A DNA stretch of 64,000 nucleotides, from contig CAVPDC010000001.1 in the NCBI GenBank assembly GCA_963702595.1, forward strand, positions 124,001 to 188,000. Reading direction: 5' to 3'. The notes below the pieces were generated by a model that was given only the letters and a program-made list of their open reading frames with translations, searched no databases and had not been told where the DNA came from. The DNA is from JALORV01 sp963702595. Lineage in GTDB: Bacteria; Pseudomonadota; Gammaproteobacteria; Burkholderiales; Burkholderiaceae_F. Below, in pieces: positions 37,355 to 46,459 of this stretch; within the stretch, counting starts at the first letter, position 1; every line of letters starts with the position of its first letter. Made by a program: the position numbers and the translations under genes.

Positions 37355-39292
37355 ATGGACGTGCAACCCGAGCGGCTCGCCTTCGACGCGAACGGCACTC
37401 CCTACAGCGAACGCTACGGCGACGTTTACGCCAGCCGTGAGGGCGCGCTCGGGCAGGCGCGCCACGTTTTCCTCGCCGGCAACGGGCTGCCCGAACGGTG
37501 GCGCGGTCGCGAACAATTTGTCGTGCTCGAAACCGGGTTCGGAGTCGGCACGAACTTCCTGGCCACCTGGCAGAAGTGGAGTACCGATACCGAGCGCTGC
37601 CGAAGGCTTCACTTCGTCTCGATCGAGCGCCATCCGCTGGCCGCGGCCGACCTGATCGCAGCCGCTCCCGCAGAACTGCGCCCGCTCGCCGTACAGCTGG
37701 CCGCCCGCTGGCCACTGCCACTGGCCGGCCTGCATCGCCGCGAGTTCGAGGCAGGGGCAGTGGTGCTGACGCTGGCCTTCGGCGATGCGCGGGCGATCGC
37801 ACACCGTCTTGTGCTCGGGGCCGATGCGATCTTTCTCGACGGCTTCGCGCCGGACCGCAATGCGGAGATGTGGGAGCCATCAGTGCTCAAGGCAATTGCG
37901 CGCTGTGCACGGCCTGAGGCGACGCTGGCGACGTGGACGACCGCGCGGACCGTGCGCGATGCGCTGGTGAACTGTGGCTTCGCCCTCGAGACCAAACGCG
38001 GGTTCGGACGCAAGCGCGAGATGCTGACTGCGCGCTATGAGCCGGCGTGGAAGGTGAGGCGACACGAACCCCCGGCCGCCTACCGCGGCGAACGGTCGGC
38101 GATCGTCATCGGCGCCGGCATCGCTGGCAGCACCTGTGCCGAGGCCCTGGCGCGACGGGGCTGGACCGTAAACGTGATCGATCGCGCCGGGCAGACCGCC
38201 AGCGCAGGTTCCTCGCAGCCAGCAGGCCTGCTGCATCCGGTGCTGGCGGTCGACGATGCGCGCCTCGCCCGCCTCACGCGGGCGGGCGTGGCGCTGTCCG
38301 AAGTGGCACTTGACCGTGTCGCGCCGGACGGCCACGCCGGCTCGGTCCCGGTCTGGCGGCACGATGGCGCCGCTCAACTCGCGGACGACGCCGAGACCTG
38401 GTCACGCTGGGGCGCCGCGATCGAGCAGCAGGCGCTGCCGCCGGAGTTCGTCGAGCACTGTGACGCCTCGGCCCTGCGCGATCGCGTCGGCCTGATGCCA
38501 CCTCGCGGGGGACTCTGGTGGCCGCAGGCGACCACCGTATCGCCCAGAGCATGGTGCGAGGCCCTGCTCGCGACTCCAGGCATCGAAGTGACGCTCGGCG
38601 CACCGGTGTCGCGGCTGCGGTACGACGTCGGTGGCTGGCACGCGCTCGATTGTGATGGTCGCCTCCTCGGGCGCGCTGCGGTGGCCGTCGTCGCCAGTGC
38701 GCTCGATGCACCGCTGCTGTTGCAGTCAAAGATTGCCTTGCGGGCGGTTCCCGGACGCCTGACTCTGCTCGATCGCAGTGCCCTGCAAGGCATGCACGCG
38801 CCGCTGACCGGTGATGGCTACCTGCTGCGCGGCCCGGCAGGTGAACTCGCCATCGGTGCGACCTATGAGACAGCCCTGCCGGATGGCATGGGGCCGGCCC
38901 CGCTGAGCGAGGAGCAGGCGACGGCGAGCAATCTTGCGCGCCTGTCACGACTCCTCGCCGAGCCTGTCGCCGTGCAGCCATTGGCCAACACCGCCGGCAT
39001 GCGCTGTGTTGCGCGCGATCGACTGCCGCTCGCCGGCCCGGCGGCTGACGAGGCACGCGCCTGGCAGCAGCAATCGGGACTGACGGGGGCACACCTCGAC
39101 GACCTCCCGCGGCAGGCCGGCCTGTACGGCTGCTACGCGCTGGCATCGCGCGGACTGACGCTCGCGCCAGCGCTGGCCGAACTCATCGCCGCGCAGATCG
39201 AAGGCGAGCCTTTGCCGCTGGAGCGCGACCTCGTCGGGGCGGTCGATCCGGCCCGCTTCCTGCTGCAGGCGCTTCGACGCGCACGACCCTGA
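37355..39292 (+). CDS. mnmC: Bifunctional tRNA 5-methylaminomethyl-2-thiouridine biosynthesis protein MnmC
   Basis: 645 residues. N-terminal MnmC2 methyltransferase (1-240; SAM motif ETGFGVGTNFL, catalytic region FLDGFAPDRNAEMW) fused to C-terminal MnmC1 FAD oxidoreductase (GAGIAGSTCAEALARRG near 250; GLYGCYALASRGLTLAPALAE at the end). Converts cmnm5s2U34 to mnm5s2U34 in tRNAs. Divergent from the S8 protease with 65 bases between. Confidence 0.94.
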   Translation: MDVQPERLAFDANGTPYSERYGDVYASREGALGQARHVFLAGNGLPERWRGREQFVVLETGFGVGTNFLATWQKWSTDTERCRRLHFVSIERHPLAAADLIAAAPAELRPLAVQLAARWPLPLAGLHRREFEAGAVVLTLAFGDARAIAHRLVLGADAIFLDGFAPDRNAEMWEPSVLKAIARCARPEATLATWTTARTVRDALVNCGFALETKRGFGRKREMLTARYEPAWKVRRHEPPAAYRGERSAIVIGAGIAGSTCAEALARRGWTVNVIDRAGQTASAGSSQPAGLLHPVLAVDDARLARLTRAGVALSEVALDRVAPDGHAGSVPVWRHDGAAQLADDAETWSRWGAAIEQQALPPEFVEHCDASALRDRVGLMPPRGGLWWPQATTVSPRAWCEALLATPGIEVTLGAPVSRLRYDVGGWHALDCDGRLLGRAAVAVVASALDAPLLLQSKIALRAVPGRLTLLDRSALQGMHAPLTGDGYLLRGPAGELAIGATYETALPDGMGPAPLSEEQATASNLARLSRLLAEPVAVQPLANTAGMRCVARDRLPLAGPAADEARAWQQQSGLTGAHLDDLPRQAGLYGCYALASRGLTLAPALAELIAAQIEGEPLPLERDLVGAVDPARFLLQALRRARP

Positions 39293-39358
39293 CATCGAGG
39301 CGGTCGCGTGCCGGCTTGCGGAGCGCGCTTGCGCGACAGCTCAAGCGCACCGAGGCCG

Positions 39359-41422
39359 CTACTCTTCTTCCTCCTGCTTGCGCTTGGACGCAAATTCGGT
39401 GGCGAGTTTCTGCTGCAGCGGCGGCGGTGCCTGCTCATAGTGCGAGAGCGTCATCGTCCAGGCCCCGCGCCCCTGCGTCATCGCCTTGAGTCGTGCCGAA
39501 TATCCTTCAAGTTCGCCGAGCGGCGCCTGGCCTTCGACCACCAGCACGCCCGGCCCCATCGCACGCGTGCCGGTGATCTGGCCTCGGCGCGCCGACAGGT
39601 CGCCGGTCACGTCGCCCATGTTGCCCTCGGGCGCCTCGACTTCGACGTTGACGATTGGCTCCAGCACGATCGGCCGCGCCTTCGCGAGCGCGTCGAGGAA
39701 CGCCTTGCGGCCGGCGGCAACGAAGGCAATCTCCTTCGAGTCGACCGGATGGTGCTTGCCGTCGTACACCGTCACGCGCACGTCCTGCATCGGAAAACCG
39801 GCCACGGGACCCGCGGCGAGCACGGACTCGACACCCTTCTGCACCGCCGGGATGAAGTTGTAGGGAATGACGCCGCCCTTGACCTGATCGACGAACTCGA
39901 ACCCGGCGCCGCGCGCCAAGGGCTCAATGCGCAGATAGACCTCACCGAACTGGCCGGCGCCACCGGTCTGCTTCTTGTGGCGCGCGTGGCCCTCGGCATT
40001 GGCCGCGATCGTCTCGCGGTACGGGATGCGCGGCGGCCGCGTGTCCACCTCGACCTTGTACTGCTGCGCCATGCGGTCGAGCGTCGAGCGGATGTGCAGC
40101 TCGCCCAGCCCGCGCAGCACGGTCTCGTTCAGCACCGAGTCGTGCTCGACCACCAGCGTCGGGTCCTCGGCCGTCATCCGGTGCAGCACTTCGGAGATGC
40201 GCTGCTCGTCGCCGCGGCGCTTCGGCGCGATCGCCACGCCGCTCATCGGCGTCGGGAACTCGAGCGGCCGCATGTGGATGTGGTCCTCGTCGTGCGAGTC
40301 GTGAAGCACGCAGTCGAATTCGATCTCGTCGACCTTGGCCACCGCCGCGATATCGCCCGGCACCGCTGACGGGATCTCGACCGTCTTGCCTCCCTGCAGC
40401 ATGAAGAGGTGTCCGACCTTGAACGGCTTGCGACCGCTGCCGATGAAGAGCTGCGTGTCCTTGGTCACGGTGCCCTGGTGCACTCGGAAGATGCCGAGCT
40501 TGCCGACGTAGGGATCGACGACGACCTTGAAGACATGCGCCAGCACGTGCTTCTTCGGGTCCGGTTCCGAGCGGAACTCCTCGACCGGTTGGCCGTCGAT
40601 GAGCTCGCCCTTGAAAAAGAGCGGTGGGTTGCCTTCGGCCGGGTTCGGCAGCAGCCGCTCGAACACCTTGACGAGCTCGTCGATGCCGGCACCATTTTTC
40701 GCGGAGACGAAGCAGACCGGGATCAGGTGGCTCTCGCGCAGCGCCTTCTCGAACGGCGCATGCAACTGCCCCGCTTCGATCGCCTCGCCCTGCTCGAGGT
40801 ACTTGGCCATCAGTTCTTCATCGACCTCGATGACCTGGTCGACCAGCGCCTGGTGCGCTTCGGCGACCGACGAGAAGTCGGCCTCGCCGTCGGGGTTGAA
40901 GAAGCAGTCGACGACTTTCGATCCGCCGCCGGCCGGCAGGTTGATCGGCAGGACTTCCTTGCCGAATGCCGTGCGCAGGTCTGCGAGTATCTGCGGCAGA
41001 TCGACGTTCTCGGCGTCGATCTTGTTGATGATCAGCAAGCGACACAGTTTGCGGCGCCCGGCCCAGTCCATCATGCGCGAGGTGATCATCTCGATGCCGC
41101 TCTGCGCATTGACGACGATCGCGGCGGTTTCCACCGCATCGAGCGCACCGATCGACTGGCCGATAAAGTCCGGAAATCCGGGCGTGTCGAGCAGGTGCAC
41201 ACGCGTCGAAGGAAGATCCAGGTGCAGCACCGAGGTGCGCAACGAGTGCAGGAAGGTTTTCTCCAGGCCGTCAAAGTCGCTGACCGTGGTCCCTCTTTCG
41301 ACACTGCCCGCCGCGGGGATCGCGCCCGAGCGCGCGAGCAGCGCTTCGGCGAGCGTTGTCTTGCCTGCACTGCCGTGGCCCAGCAGGGCCACGGTCCGCA
41401 GGTTCTCCGTTGAATAAGCCAT
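39359..41422 (-). CDS. Elongation factor G-like GTPase (second EF-G type)
   Basis: 687 residues with EF-G domain order: GTPase (P-loop GHGSAGKTT, G3 DTPGF, NKID), domain II, and domains III-V (ETIAANAEGHARHKKQTGGAGQFGEV in domain IV). The switch-I sequence (VERGTTVSDFDGLEK) differs from canonical EF-G (RGITI), marking it as a paralogue of the FusA2 type found in many proteobacteria; no ribosomal-protein operon is nearby. It may act in ribosome recycling or back-translocation rather than elongation. Ends in a KRKQEEEE tail. Confidence 0.92.
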   Translation of the reverse strand: MAYSTENLRTVALLGHGSAGKTTLAEALLARSGAIPAAGSVERGTTVSDFDGLEKTFLHSLRTSVLHLDLPSTRVHLLDTPGFPDFIGQSIGALDAVETAAIVVNAQSGIEMITSRMMDWAGRRKLCRLLIINKIDAENVDLPQILADLRTAFGKEVLPINLPAGGGSKVVDCFFNPDGEADFSSVAEAHQALVDQVIEVDEELMAKYLEQGEAIEAGQLHAPFEKALRESHLIPVCFVSAKNGAGIDELVKVFERLLPNPAEGNPPLFFKGELIDGQPVEEFRSEPDPKKHVLAHVFKVVVDPYVGKLGIFRVHQGTVTKDTQLFIGSGRKPFKVGHLFMLQGGKTVEIPSAVPGDIAAVAKVDEIEFDCVLHDSHDEDHIHMRPLEFPTPMSGVAIAPKRRGDEQRISEVLHRMTAEDPTLVVEHDSVLNETVLRGLGELHIRSTLDRMAQQYKVEVDTRPPRIPYRETIAANAEGHARHKKQTGGAGQFGEVYLRIEPLARGAGFEFVDQVKGGVIPYNFIPAVQKGVESVLAAGPVAGFPMQDVRVTVYDGKHHPVDSKEIAFVAAGRKAFLDALAKARPIVLEPIVNVEVEAPEGNMGDVTGDLSARRGQITGTRAMGPGVLVVEGQAPLGELEGYSARLKAMTQGRGAWTMTLSHYEQAPPPLQQKLATEFASKRKQEEEE

Positions 41423-41692
41423 TACTTCTCCTCGGCCGTGTTGTTCTGGTGCGAAAGGCGACGTTACGCTGCGGCGCCGACCCTGTCAGCCGGTCGAGCC
41501 CGGACCGCAGCGTCGGCTTGACGTCCGACAAGGGGCCGTCCCGGACCGGGCCTTGCGACCTGCGTGCGGTCCCGGCGCTGGCCGGCCGATTCATACCGCC
41601 GAGGCGTCAATTCGTCACTCGGCGGGTGAATTGTGCGGACCATGACGTACACAATCGCCTCCCTGCCAGCCCACCCAAGAAAGGAATCCCCG

Positions 41693-42082
41693 ATGGACGT
41701 ATTCAGCACTCCCGGCGCCTTCAGTTGGAGCGAGCTACTGACGACCGATCCCGCCGCGGCCAAGGCCTTTTATACGAAGCTTTTCGGCTGGGGCACCAAA
41801 GACATGCAGATGTCGAGTGGCGCGTACACGACCTGCCAGGTCGGCGAAGAGTCGGTGGGCGGAATCATGCAGATCCCGGCCGAGGCCGCTGGCATGCCGC
41901 CGATGTGGGGTGTCTACGTCACGGTCGCGGACGTCGACGCAACGATTCGTGAGGCGGAAAAGCTCGGCGGCGCAGTCGTGATGCCGCCGATGGACGTCGA
42001 AGGTGTCGGTCGGATGGCCGTGGTGCGCGATCCCCAGGGCGCCAGCTTTTCCGTCATCAAGTACGGATTCCCGGCGCAATAG
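41693..42082 (+). CDS. VOC-family (glyoxalase-like) protein
   Basis: 129 residues from ATG 41693 behind AAGGAA. Two beta-alpha-beta-beta-beta modules with AFSWSELLTTDPAAAKAFYTKLFGW and a metal-site Glu/His-poor second half (VVRDPQGASFSVIKYG). Similar proteins are often called 27 kDa-antigen-like or extradiol-dioxygenase-like VOC proteins; substrate unknown. Confidence 0.85.
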   Translation: MDVFSTPGAFSWSELLTTDPAAAKAFYTKLFGWGTKDMQMSSGAYTTCQVGEESVGGIMQIPAEAAGMPPMWGVYVTVADVDATIREAEKLGGAVVMPPMDVEGVGRMAVVRDPQGASFSVIKYGFPAQ

Positions 42083-42249
42083 ACATCGCAGCCGGCACGT
42101 ACTTCCATGCCCTGCGACGCACTGCGCGATGCGCGGCAAGTGTCGCAGGAGTCAGCGGAAAATGTCACAAGGGAAGTGCACGTCACAACGACGCCGGCCT
42201 GCCGCGGACGGACGACCGCACCCGTGCGTCGCGCGCAGCGCGCGGCGGC

Positions 42250-42576
42250 TCAGTGCTGTTTGACGAAGCCGCGGCGTTCGTCGATTTCGCTGTCGAGCAG
42301 TCGGCGTGCCGTATCGAACGCGTCTCTGGCGGCGACAAAGGCATCCTCGTCCGCCTGGCGCGTGATTGCGTACTCATTCCCCTTGACGTGCAGATCGAGC
42401 CGCACGCGGTATTCACGCGCCTTCGCGCTGTGTCGCGTCTCGGACGTCACCGCCACATGCAATTGTGTGATCGCCGGGTGGAACTTTCCGAGCTTCTCGG
42501 CCTTCTCGTTGATCGCTTGTTCCAGCGCTTCCGAGCGGTCCATGTGGTGAAACGTGATCTGGATCGGGAATGTCAT
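42250..42576 (-). CDS. hpf: Short ribosome hibernation promoting factor (HPF/YfiA family)
   Basis: 108 residues from ATG 42576 with AGGAAG upstream. Sequence MTFPIQITFHHMDRSEALEQ, then a beta-alpha-beta-beta-beta-alpha fold with the basic REYRVRLDLHVKGNEY strand, matches HPF/RaiA-type factors that block the 30S decoding centre in stationary phase. Lacks the long-HPF C-terminal domain. The in-frame upstream extension to 42804 is not supported. Confidence 0.9.
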   Translation of the reverse strand: MTFPIQITFHHMDRSEALEQAINEKAEKLGKFHPAITQLHVAVTSETRHSAKAREYRVRLDLHVKGNEYAITRQADEDAFVAARDAFDTARRLLDSEIDERRGFVKQH

Positions 42577-42871
42577 CGTGTTCTTCCTGCTCTGCTGAAC
42601 ATCCACTTTCATGGTGGCCCCGCTTGGGCCGCCGGCGTTGATGGTGGTCAACGACAGGCCCCGGGGTTGCCTCCGGGCAACGCTGCGCAAGCCAAGCTCC
42701 ATCGCGTAAACCCGAAGGGCGGTAGTGTTCAGCGTGTGAAGGAAAGCCCCGGATGGGCCAGCCGAGTACGCGGATCTTGCCCCGCGTCGAAGCGCTGTCG
42801 CCAATTCGGGGCGAGCGACGAGGCATTCCTGCTCCCAGGCAAAGGCACGCGCGGACGGTCTTCACAGGCCA

Positions 42872-43930
42872 CTATCCCCGCTTCATCTTCATGCGCTGTT
42901 CGGCCGCCCGTCCCCGGGCCTTCCATTCCGCGAGCTGCTTGCGGCGATCCAGCAGCGTCATGGTTTCGCGCCGGATCTCGCGCCGCATCTTGTGGAAGTT
43001 GGCGAGCCTGTCCGCATCGACCTGCGCACGCACCGCGCAGCCCGGTTCGCCGTCATGCTGACAATCGCGGAAGTGGCACTGTTCGGCCAGTTCGACGATG
43101 TCCGCGAAGCTGGCGTTCAGTCCGGTCTCGTCGGTGTCGGCCCGCAGCCCGCGCAAGCCCGGCGTATCGATGACGCAGGCGCCGCCCGGCAACAGATGCA
43201 GCGATCGCGCGGTCGTCGTGTGGCGCCCACGGCTGTCGTCGTTCCGTACCGCTCCGATCGACTGTTCCATGCGGCCAAGAAGCGAGTTCGTCAGCGTCGA
43301 CTTGCCGGCCCCGGAGGAACCGAGGAGCACCAGGGTCTGGCCCGCGCCGAGATAAGGGGCGAGCTCTTGCGCCGCCGATGGCAGACGTGCGTCCAGGGCA
43401 TGGATCGGCACGTCGGCCGGGATGCGACGGCGCGTCTCGTCGCAACGGGCTTCGCCCTGGTCACCGAGGTCGCGCTTGGTCAGGACTACGACGGGCCACA
43501 CCTGGGCACTTCTCACCAGCGTCAGATAGCGCTCGAGGCGGCGCAGGTTGAAGTCGCCATCGAGGCCCATCACGAGCAGCGCCGTGTCGACGTTGCTCAC
43601 CAGACACTGGCGAGCCCCCTCCGACGTGCGGCGAACGAGCTGGTTGAGCGGCACCATGCGCGCCGCGACCCAGAGCCCGTCGTTGTCGTCGCCAGTGGCC
43701 AGCACCCAATCACCGACGGCAAGCTGGTCGCCGTGCGCAGCGAGTTCCCGCGCAAGGGACGGCAGCAGGTGCGCGCGACGCTCGTCGGCACCATCGTGCA
43801 CGACAGCGCCGTCTCGGTGCACTTCGAGAACGCGCATTGCACTGCCCGTCGTCGGCAACTGCGCGAGGTTCTGTCCGACGAGGTTTGAATAGCCGATCAG
43901 CCGCAGCCGATCGTGGAGATCTGAAGTCAT
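42872..43930 (-). CDS. rsgA: Ribosome small subunit maturation GTPase RsgA
   Basis: 352 residues: N-terminal OB fold, then a circularly permuted GTPase in which G4 (LTKRD) precedes the P-loop (GSSGAGKSTL), and a C-terminal zinc knuckle (CHFRDCQHDGEPGC, Cys-Cys-His-Cys). Checks late 30S assembly. Upstream lies a structured leader (43931-44247) with inverted repeats. Confidence 0.94.
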   Translation of the reverse strand: MTSDLHDRLRLIGYSNLVGQNLAQLPTTGSAMRVLEVHRDGAVVHDGADERRAHLLPSLARELAAHGDQLAVGDWVLATGDDNDGLWVAARMVPLNQLVRRTSEGARQCLVSNVDTALLVMGLDGDFNLRRLERYLTLVRSAQVWPVVVLTKRDLGDQGEARCDETRRRIPADVPIHALDARLPSAAQELAPYLGAGQTLVLLGSSGAGKSTLTNSLLGRMEQSIGAVRNDDSRGRHTTTARSLHLLPGGACVIDTPGLRGLRADTDETGLNASFADIVELAEQCHFRDCQHDGEPGCAVRAQVDADRLANFHKMRREIRRETMTLLDRRKQLAEWKARGRAAEQRMKMKRG

Positions 43931-44247
43931 GGTGGTTTCCGAATCGAGCGGCGCGCAAACGCCGCGAACACGACACGCGCGCGTTCGCGCGCGACCGGGG
44001 TCGATGCAGGATGGCCGGCCGCGGGAGCGGCCGATTCGGAAACGTCCGAGTCAGCGGCGGGGCGGCCGACTAGCGAACAAGATCAGTCTTGGACATGCGC
44101 GCCTCCGGAAGGAAGTGGCGCTCGAGGAGCGAGGGCGCGATTGTTGATCCCCGTGCGGCGTTCCGTCAACGGGAAAATTCGATGTGCAGCGTTGCGCGAT
44201 GGACACAATCGGAGGCCAGGGGCCCCGATCGACGTCCGTGCGCGATG
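43931..44247. other. Structured intergenic region upstream of rsgA
   Basis: No gene supported. Contains a perfect 12-bp inverted repeat, GTTTCCGAATCG at 43935-43946 and CGATTCGGAAAC at 44032-44043, and inside it a hairpin with a 7-bp stem of alternating CG and loop GTTC at 43976-43993. If transcribed as the rsgA leader it would fold into a long stem immediately before the start codon. Confidence 0.5.
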
Positions 44248-44415
44248 TCAGGCCGCGGGCGGGGTGTCGCTGGCAGTCGCTGACGGTGCAGCGTCGTCAG
44301 GGCCAGGAGCCTTGTCGGGCTTCTCAGCCGCCTTGCGCTGGCGCTTTTCCTCCTGCTTTTTCTTCTTGGCCAGCTCGCGTTGGCGTTTTTCGAACGAGTA
44401 GTTGGGTTTTGCCAA
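44248..44415 (-). CDS. Small lysine-rich conserved protein
   Basis: 55 residues starting at TTG 44415, eight bases after a strong AAGGAG. It begins MAKPNYSFEKRQRELAKKKK, then is very basic, and ends in an Ala/Pro/Asp tail. I recognise this as a conserved short betaproteobacterial protein of unknown function, often beside a cold-shock gene, as here: it lies downstream of the cold-shock gene past a terminator, on the same strand. Probably nucleic-acid or ribosome associated. Confidence 0.75.
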   Translation of the reverse strand: MAKPNYSFEKRQRELAKKKKQEEKRQRKAAEKPDKAPGPDDAAPSATASDTPPAA

Positions 44416-44456
44416 GTCGGACTCTCCTTAAAGGTGTGCGCAAGTGTCGCGCATAT

Positions 44457-44491
44457 AAAAAAAGACCGCCACATGACGTGGCGGTCTTTTG
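44457..44491 (-). terminator. Strong bidirectional intrinsic terminator after the cold-shock gene
   Basis: Perfect stem AGACCGCCAC / GTGGCGGTCT with loop ATGAC, extended by A:T pairs. On the minus strand it is followed by seven or more T residues, ending the cold-shock transcript; a T4 run on the plus side gives weaker activity there. Confidence 0.92.
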
Positions 44492-44507
44492 TGCAAACCA
44501 GTCGACC

Positions 44508-44711
44508 TTAGATCGGCTTGATCTGCGTAGCCTGCGGGCCCTTGGCGCCTTGGGCTACCGTGAACTCGACGCGTTGTCCCTCTTGCAGGGTCTTGAAACC
44601 CGCAGACTGGATCTCCGAGAAGTGAGCGAACAGGTCCTTGCCGCCGCCTTCAGGAGTGATGAAGCCGAAGCCCTTGGACTCGTTGAACCACTTAACCGTA
44701 CCTTGTGCCAT
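44508..44711 (-). CDS. Cold-shock domain protein (CspA family)
   Basis: 67 residues: MAQGTVKWFNESKGFGFITPEGGGKDLFAHFSEI, with RNP1 (KGFGFI) and RNP2 (LFAHF) RNA-binding motifs. RNA chaperone that melts structure in mRNA. Long leader (44712 upstream) with a small hairpin GCAGGA-CGT-TCCTGC, in keeping with structured csp 5' UTRs. Closed by a strong terminator. Confidence 0.95.
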   Translation of the reverse strand: MAQGTVKWFNESKGFGFITPEGGGKDLFAHFSEIQSAGFKTLQEGQRVEFTVAQGAKGPQATQIKPI

Positions 44712-44989
44712 TTTGAAAAACGTCCTTGAAAAATGATGGATAACTAACGCTGGCAGGAACGTCCTGCTGCGTGCAAACGATCAAGTACGTAAACCGGGGA
44801 ACAAGGCGCGGTCTGAATATAAATGACCGGCACAGGGTACCAAGGGACTAACGACACTCAAACGCAAGCAGAGTTGACGGTACGCGGTTGTCTGGCGCTT
44901 GTCCAGCCGCCGTTTTGGGCCGGTATGCCGGGCCAGGAGTCGTTCGCGGCGCGGCCCGGGGCGCGGTTCCGCCTGAGATACTTGCATCC

Positions 44990-45955
44990 ATGCAGGCCAT
45001 TTTGGCGGTCACGATCCCGTTTTTCGCGCTGGTGCTGTGCGGATACCTGGCGGGACGCTCGAAAATCCTGCCCGAGGCGACGATTCCGGGGCTCAACCTG
45101 TTCGTCCTGTATTTCGCGCTGCCCTGCATGCTGTTCCGGTTCGGCGCCTCGCTGCCGGTGGCCCAGGTCCTGAATCCCGTGGTGCTGGTCATCACGCTGA
45201 TCACCGCCGTGGTGCTCGTGGTGGCGACGATCGCCCTGACGCGAACCGAGGCGGTGCCGATGAAAGACGCAGCGCTCGGTGCGCTGACTGTCGTCTGGCC
45301 GAACACCGGCTTCATGGGCGTGCCACTGCTCGCTGCGCTGCTGGGCCCGGCCGCCGCCGGGCCGGTGATCACGACGCTGCTCGTGGATCTGTTCTTCACC
45401 AGCTCGCTATGCATTGCGCTGGCGCAGACCGGCGGGGCGCCGGATGGCCATGCGCCGGCTCAGATCGGGCGGTTGCTCAAGGGCACGCTGGCCAATCCGC
45501 TGCCCGCTGCCATCGCGACCGGGCTCGTATTTTCGGCATTTGAACTGCGGCTGCCGGGCCCCGCGGAAACCATCATCAAGATGCTCGGCGATGCCGCTAC
45601 GCCGGTGGCGCTCTTCACGATCGGCACCGTGCTGTGGCGCGCCGGGCAGCATGTGCATACGCGCACGCCGCTGCAGCGCTACCTGCCGCTGGCCATCGCG
45701 AAACTCATCGTTCATCCGCTGGTCGTCCTGGCGCTGGGTGTCGCCGCCATCCGGCTCGGAACGCCGCTGGACTCGTTCACGCTGACGGTCATCGTGCTGG
45801 CCGCGGCACTGCCTTCGGCGAGTTCCGTGTCGCTGCTGGCCGAGCGTTACGGGGCCGACAATGGCCGCATCACGCGCATCATCATCAGTTCGACGGTGAT
45901 GGCTTTCGTCACTTTCACATTGCTGGCGTGGCTGCTGCACGAGCAGCCGCAGTAG
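44990..45955 (+). CDS. AEC-family (auxin efflux carrier-like) transporter
   Basis: 321 residues, ten TM helices in two inverted halves, with the family's GYLAGRSKILPE after TM1 and the mid-membrane NTGFMGVPLL and asparagine-rich crossover. Bacterial members export or exchange malonate, malate or other small acids. ATG 44990 is chosen because hydrophobic sequence begins there; the open frame extends upstream without similarity. Confidence 0.9.
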   Translation: MQAILAVTIPFFALVLCGYLAGRSKILPEATIPGLNLFVLYFALPCMLFRFGASLPVAQVLNPVVLVITLITAVVLVVATIALTRTEAVPMKDAALGALTVVWPNTGFMGVPLLAALLGPAAAGPVITTLLVDLFFTSSLCIALAQTGGAPDGHAPAQIGRLLKGTLANPLPAAIATGLVFSAFELRLPGPAETIIKMLGDAATPVALFTIGTVLWRAGQHVHTRTPLQRYLPLAIAKLIVHPLVVLALGVAAIRLGTPLDSFTLTVIVLAAALPSASSVSLLAERYGADNGRITRIIISSTVMAFVTFTLLAWLLHEQPQ

Positions 45956-45976
45956 CCGGTCTCCGGAGAGCGTGCC

Positions 45977-46321
45977 ATGTCCGAAACTGCCGTCGAAGTC
46001 GTGCAACGCCAGGTCGAGGCCTACAACCGGCGCGACATCGACGCCTTTGTCGCGGCCTATCACGATGATGTGCGGATCTTCCGCCTGCCGTCGACCACGC
46101 CGGCCATGGTCGGCAAGGCCGCCCTGCGCGAGTTCTAAGCAACGAAGCGCTTCAATCTGCCGGGGCTGCACGCGGAAGTCCGCCAGCGCATCGTCCTTGG
46201 CAACAAGGTGATCGATCAGGAGTATGTGACCGGCATTGGCGACCAGCCGCTCGAGGTCGTCGCGGCCTACGAGGTGCTGGACGGGCTGATTACGACGGTG
46301 TGGTTCCTTTCACCCGCCTGA
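45977..46321 (+). pseudogene. SnoaL-like protein interrupted by an in-frame TAA
   Basis: A 114-codon SnoaL/NTF2-fold frame from ATG 45977 (GGAG upstream): VEVVQRQVEAYNRRDIDAF and AAYHDDVRIFRLPS, then a stop TAA at 46136-46138 after ALREF, and the same frame continues ATKRFNLPGLHAEVR ... VVAAYEVLDGLITTVWFLSP to TGA 46321. A single C/T-to-A change of a Tyr codon explains it. Without the second half the fold cannot close, so a pseudogene or sequencing error. Confidence 0.75.
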
Positions 46322-46459
46322 CCGCCCGGCGGCCAGAGAGTCGACCCTGGTGCCCGCGCGCGCGTGCTCAAGTTTTGACCGGACCGGCGTTCCGTTTCAC
46401 CGCTGGCGCTAGCCTGCGCAGGGTCAGCGATCGATCCGCCCAGGTCTTCTTCCTTCGTC

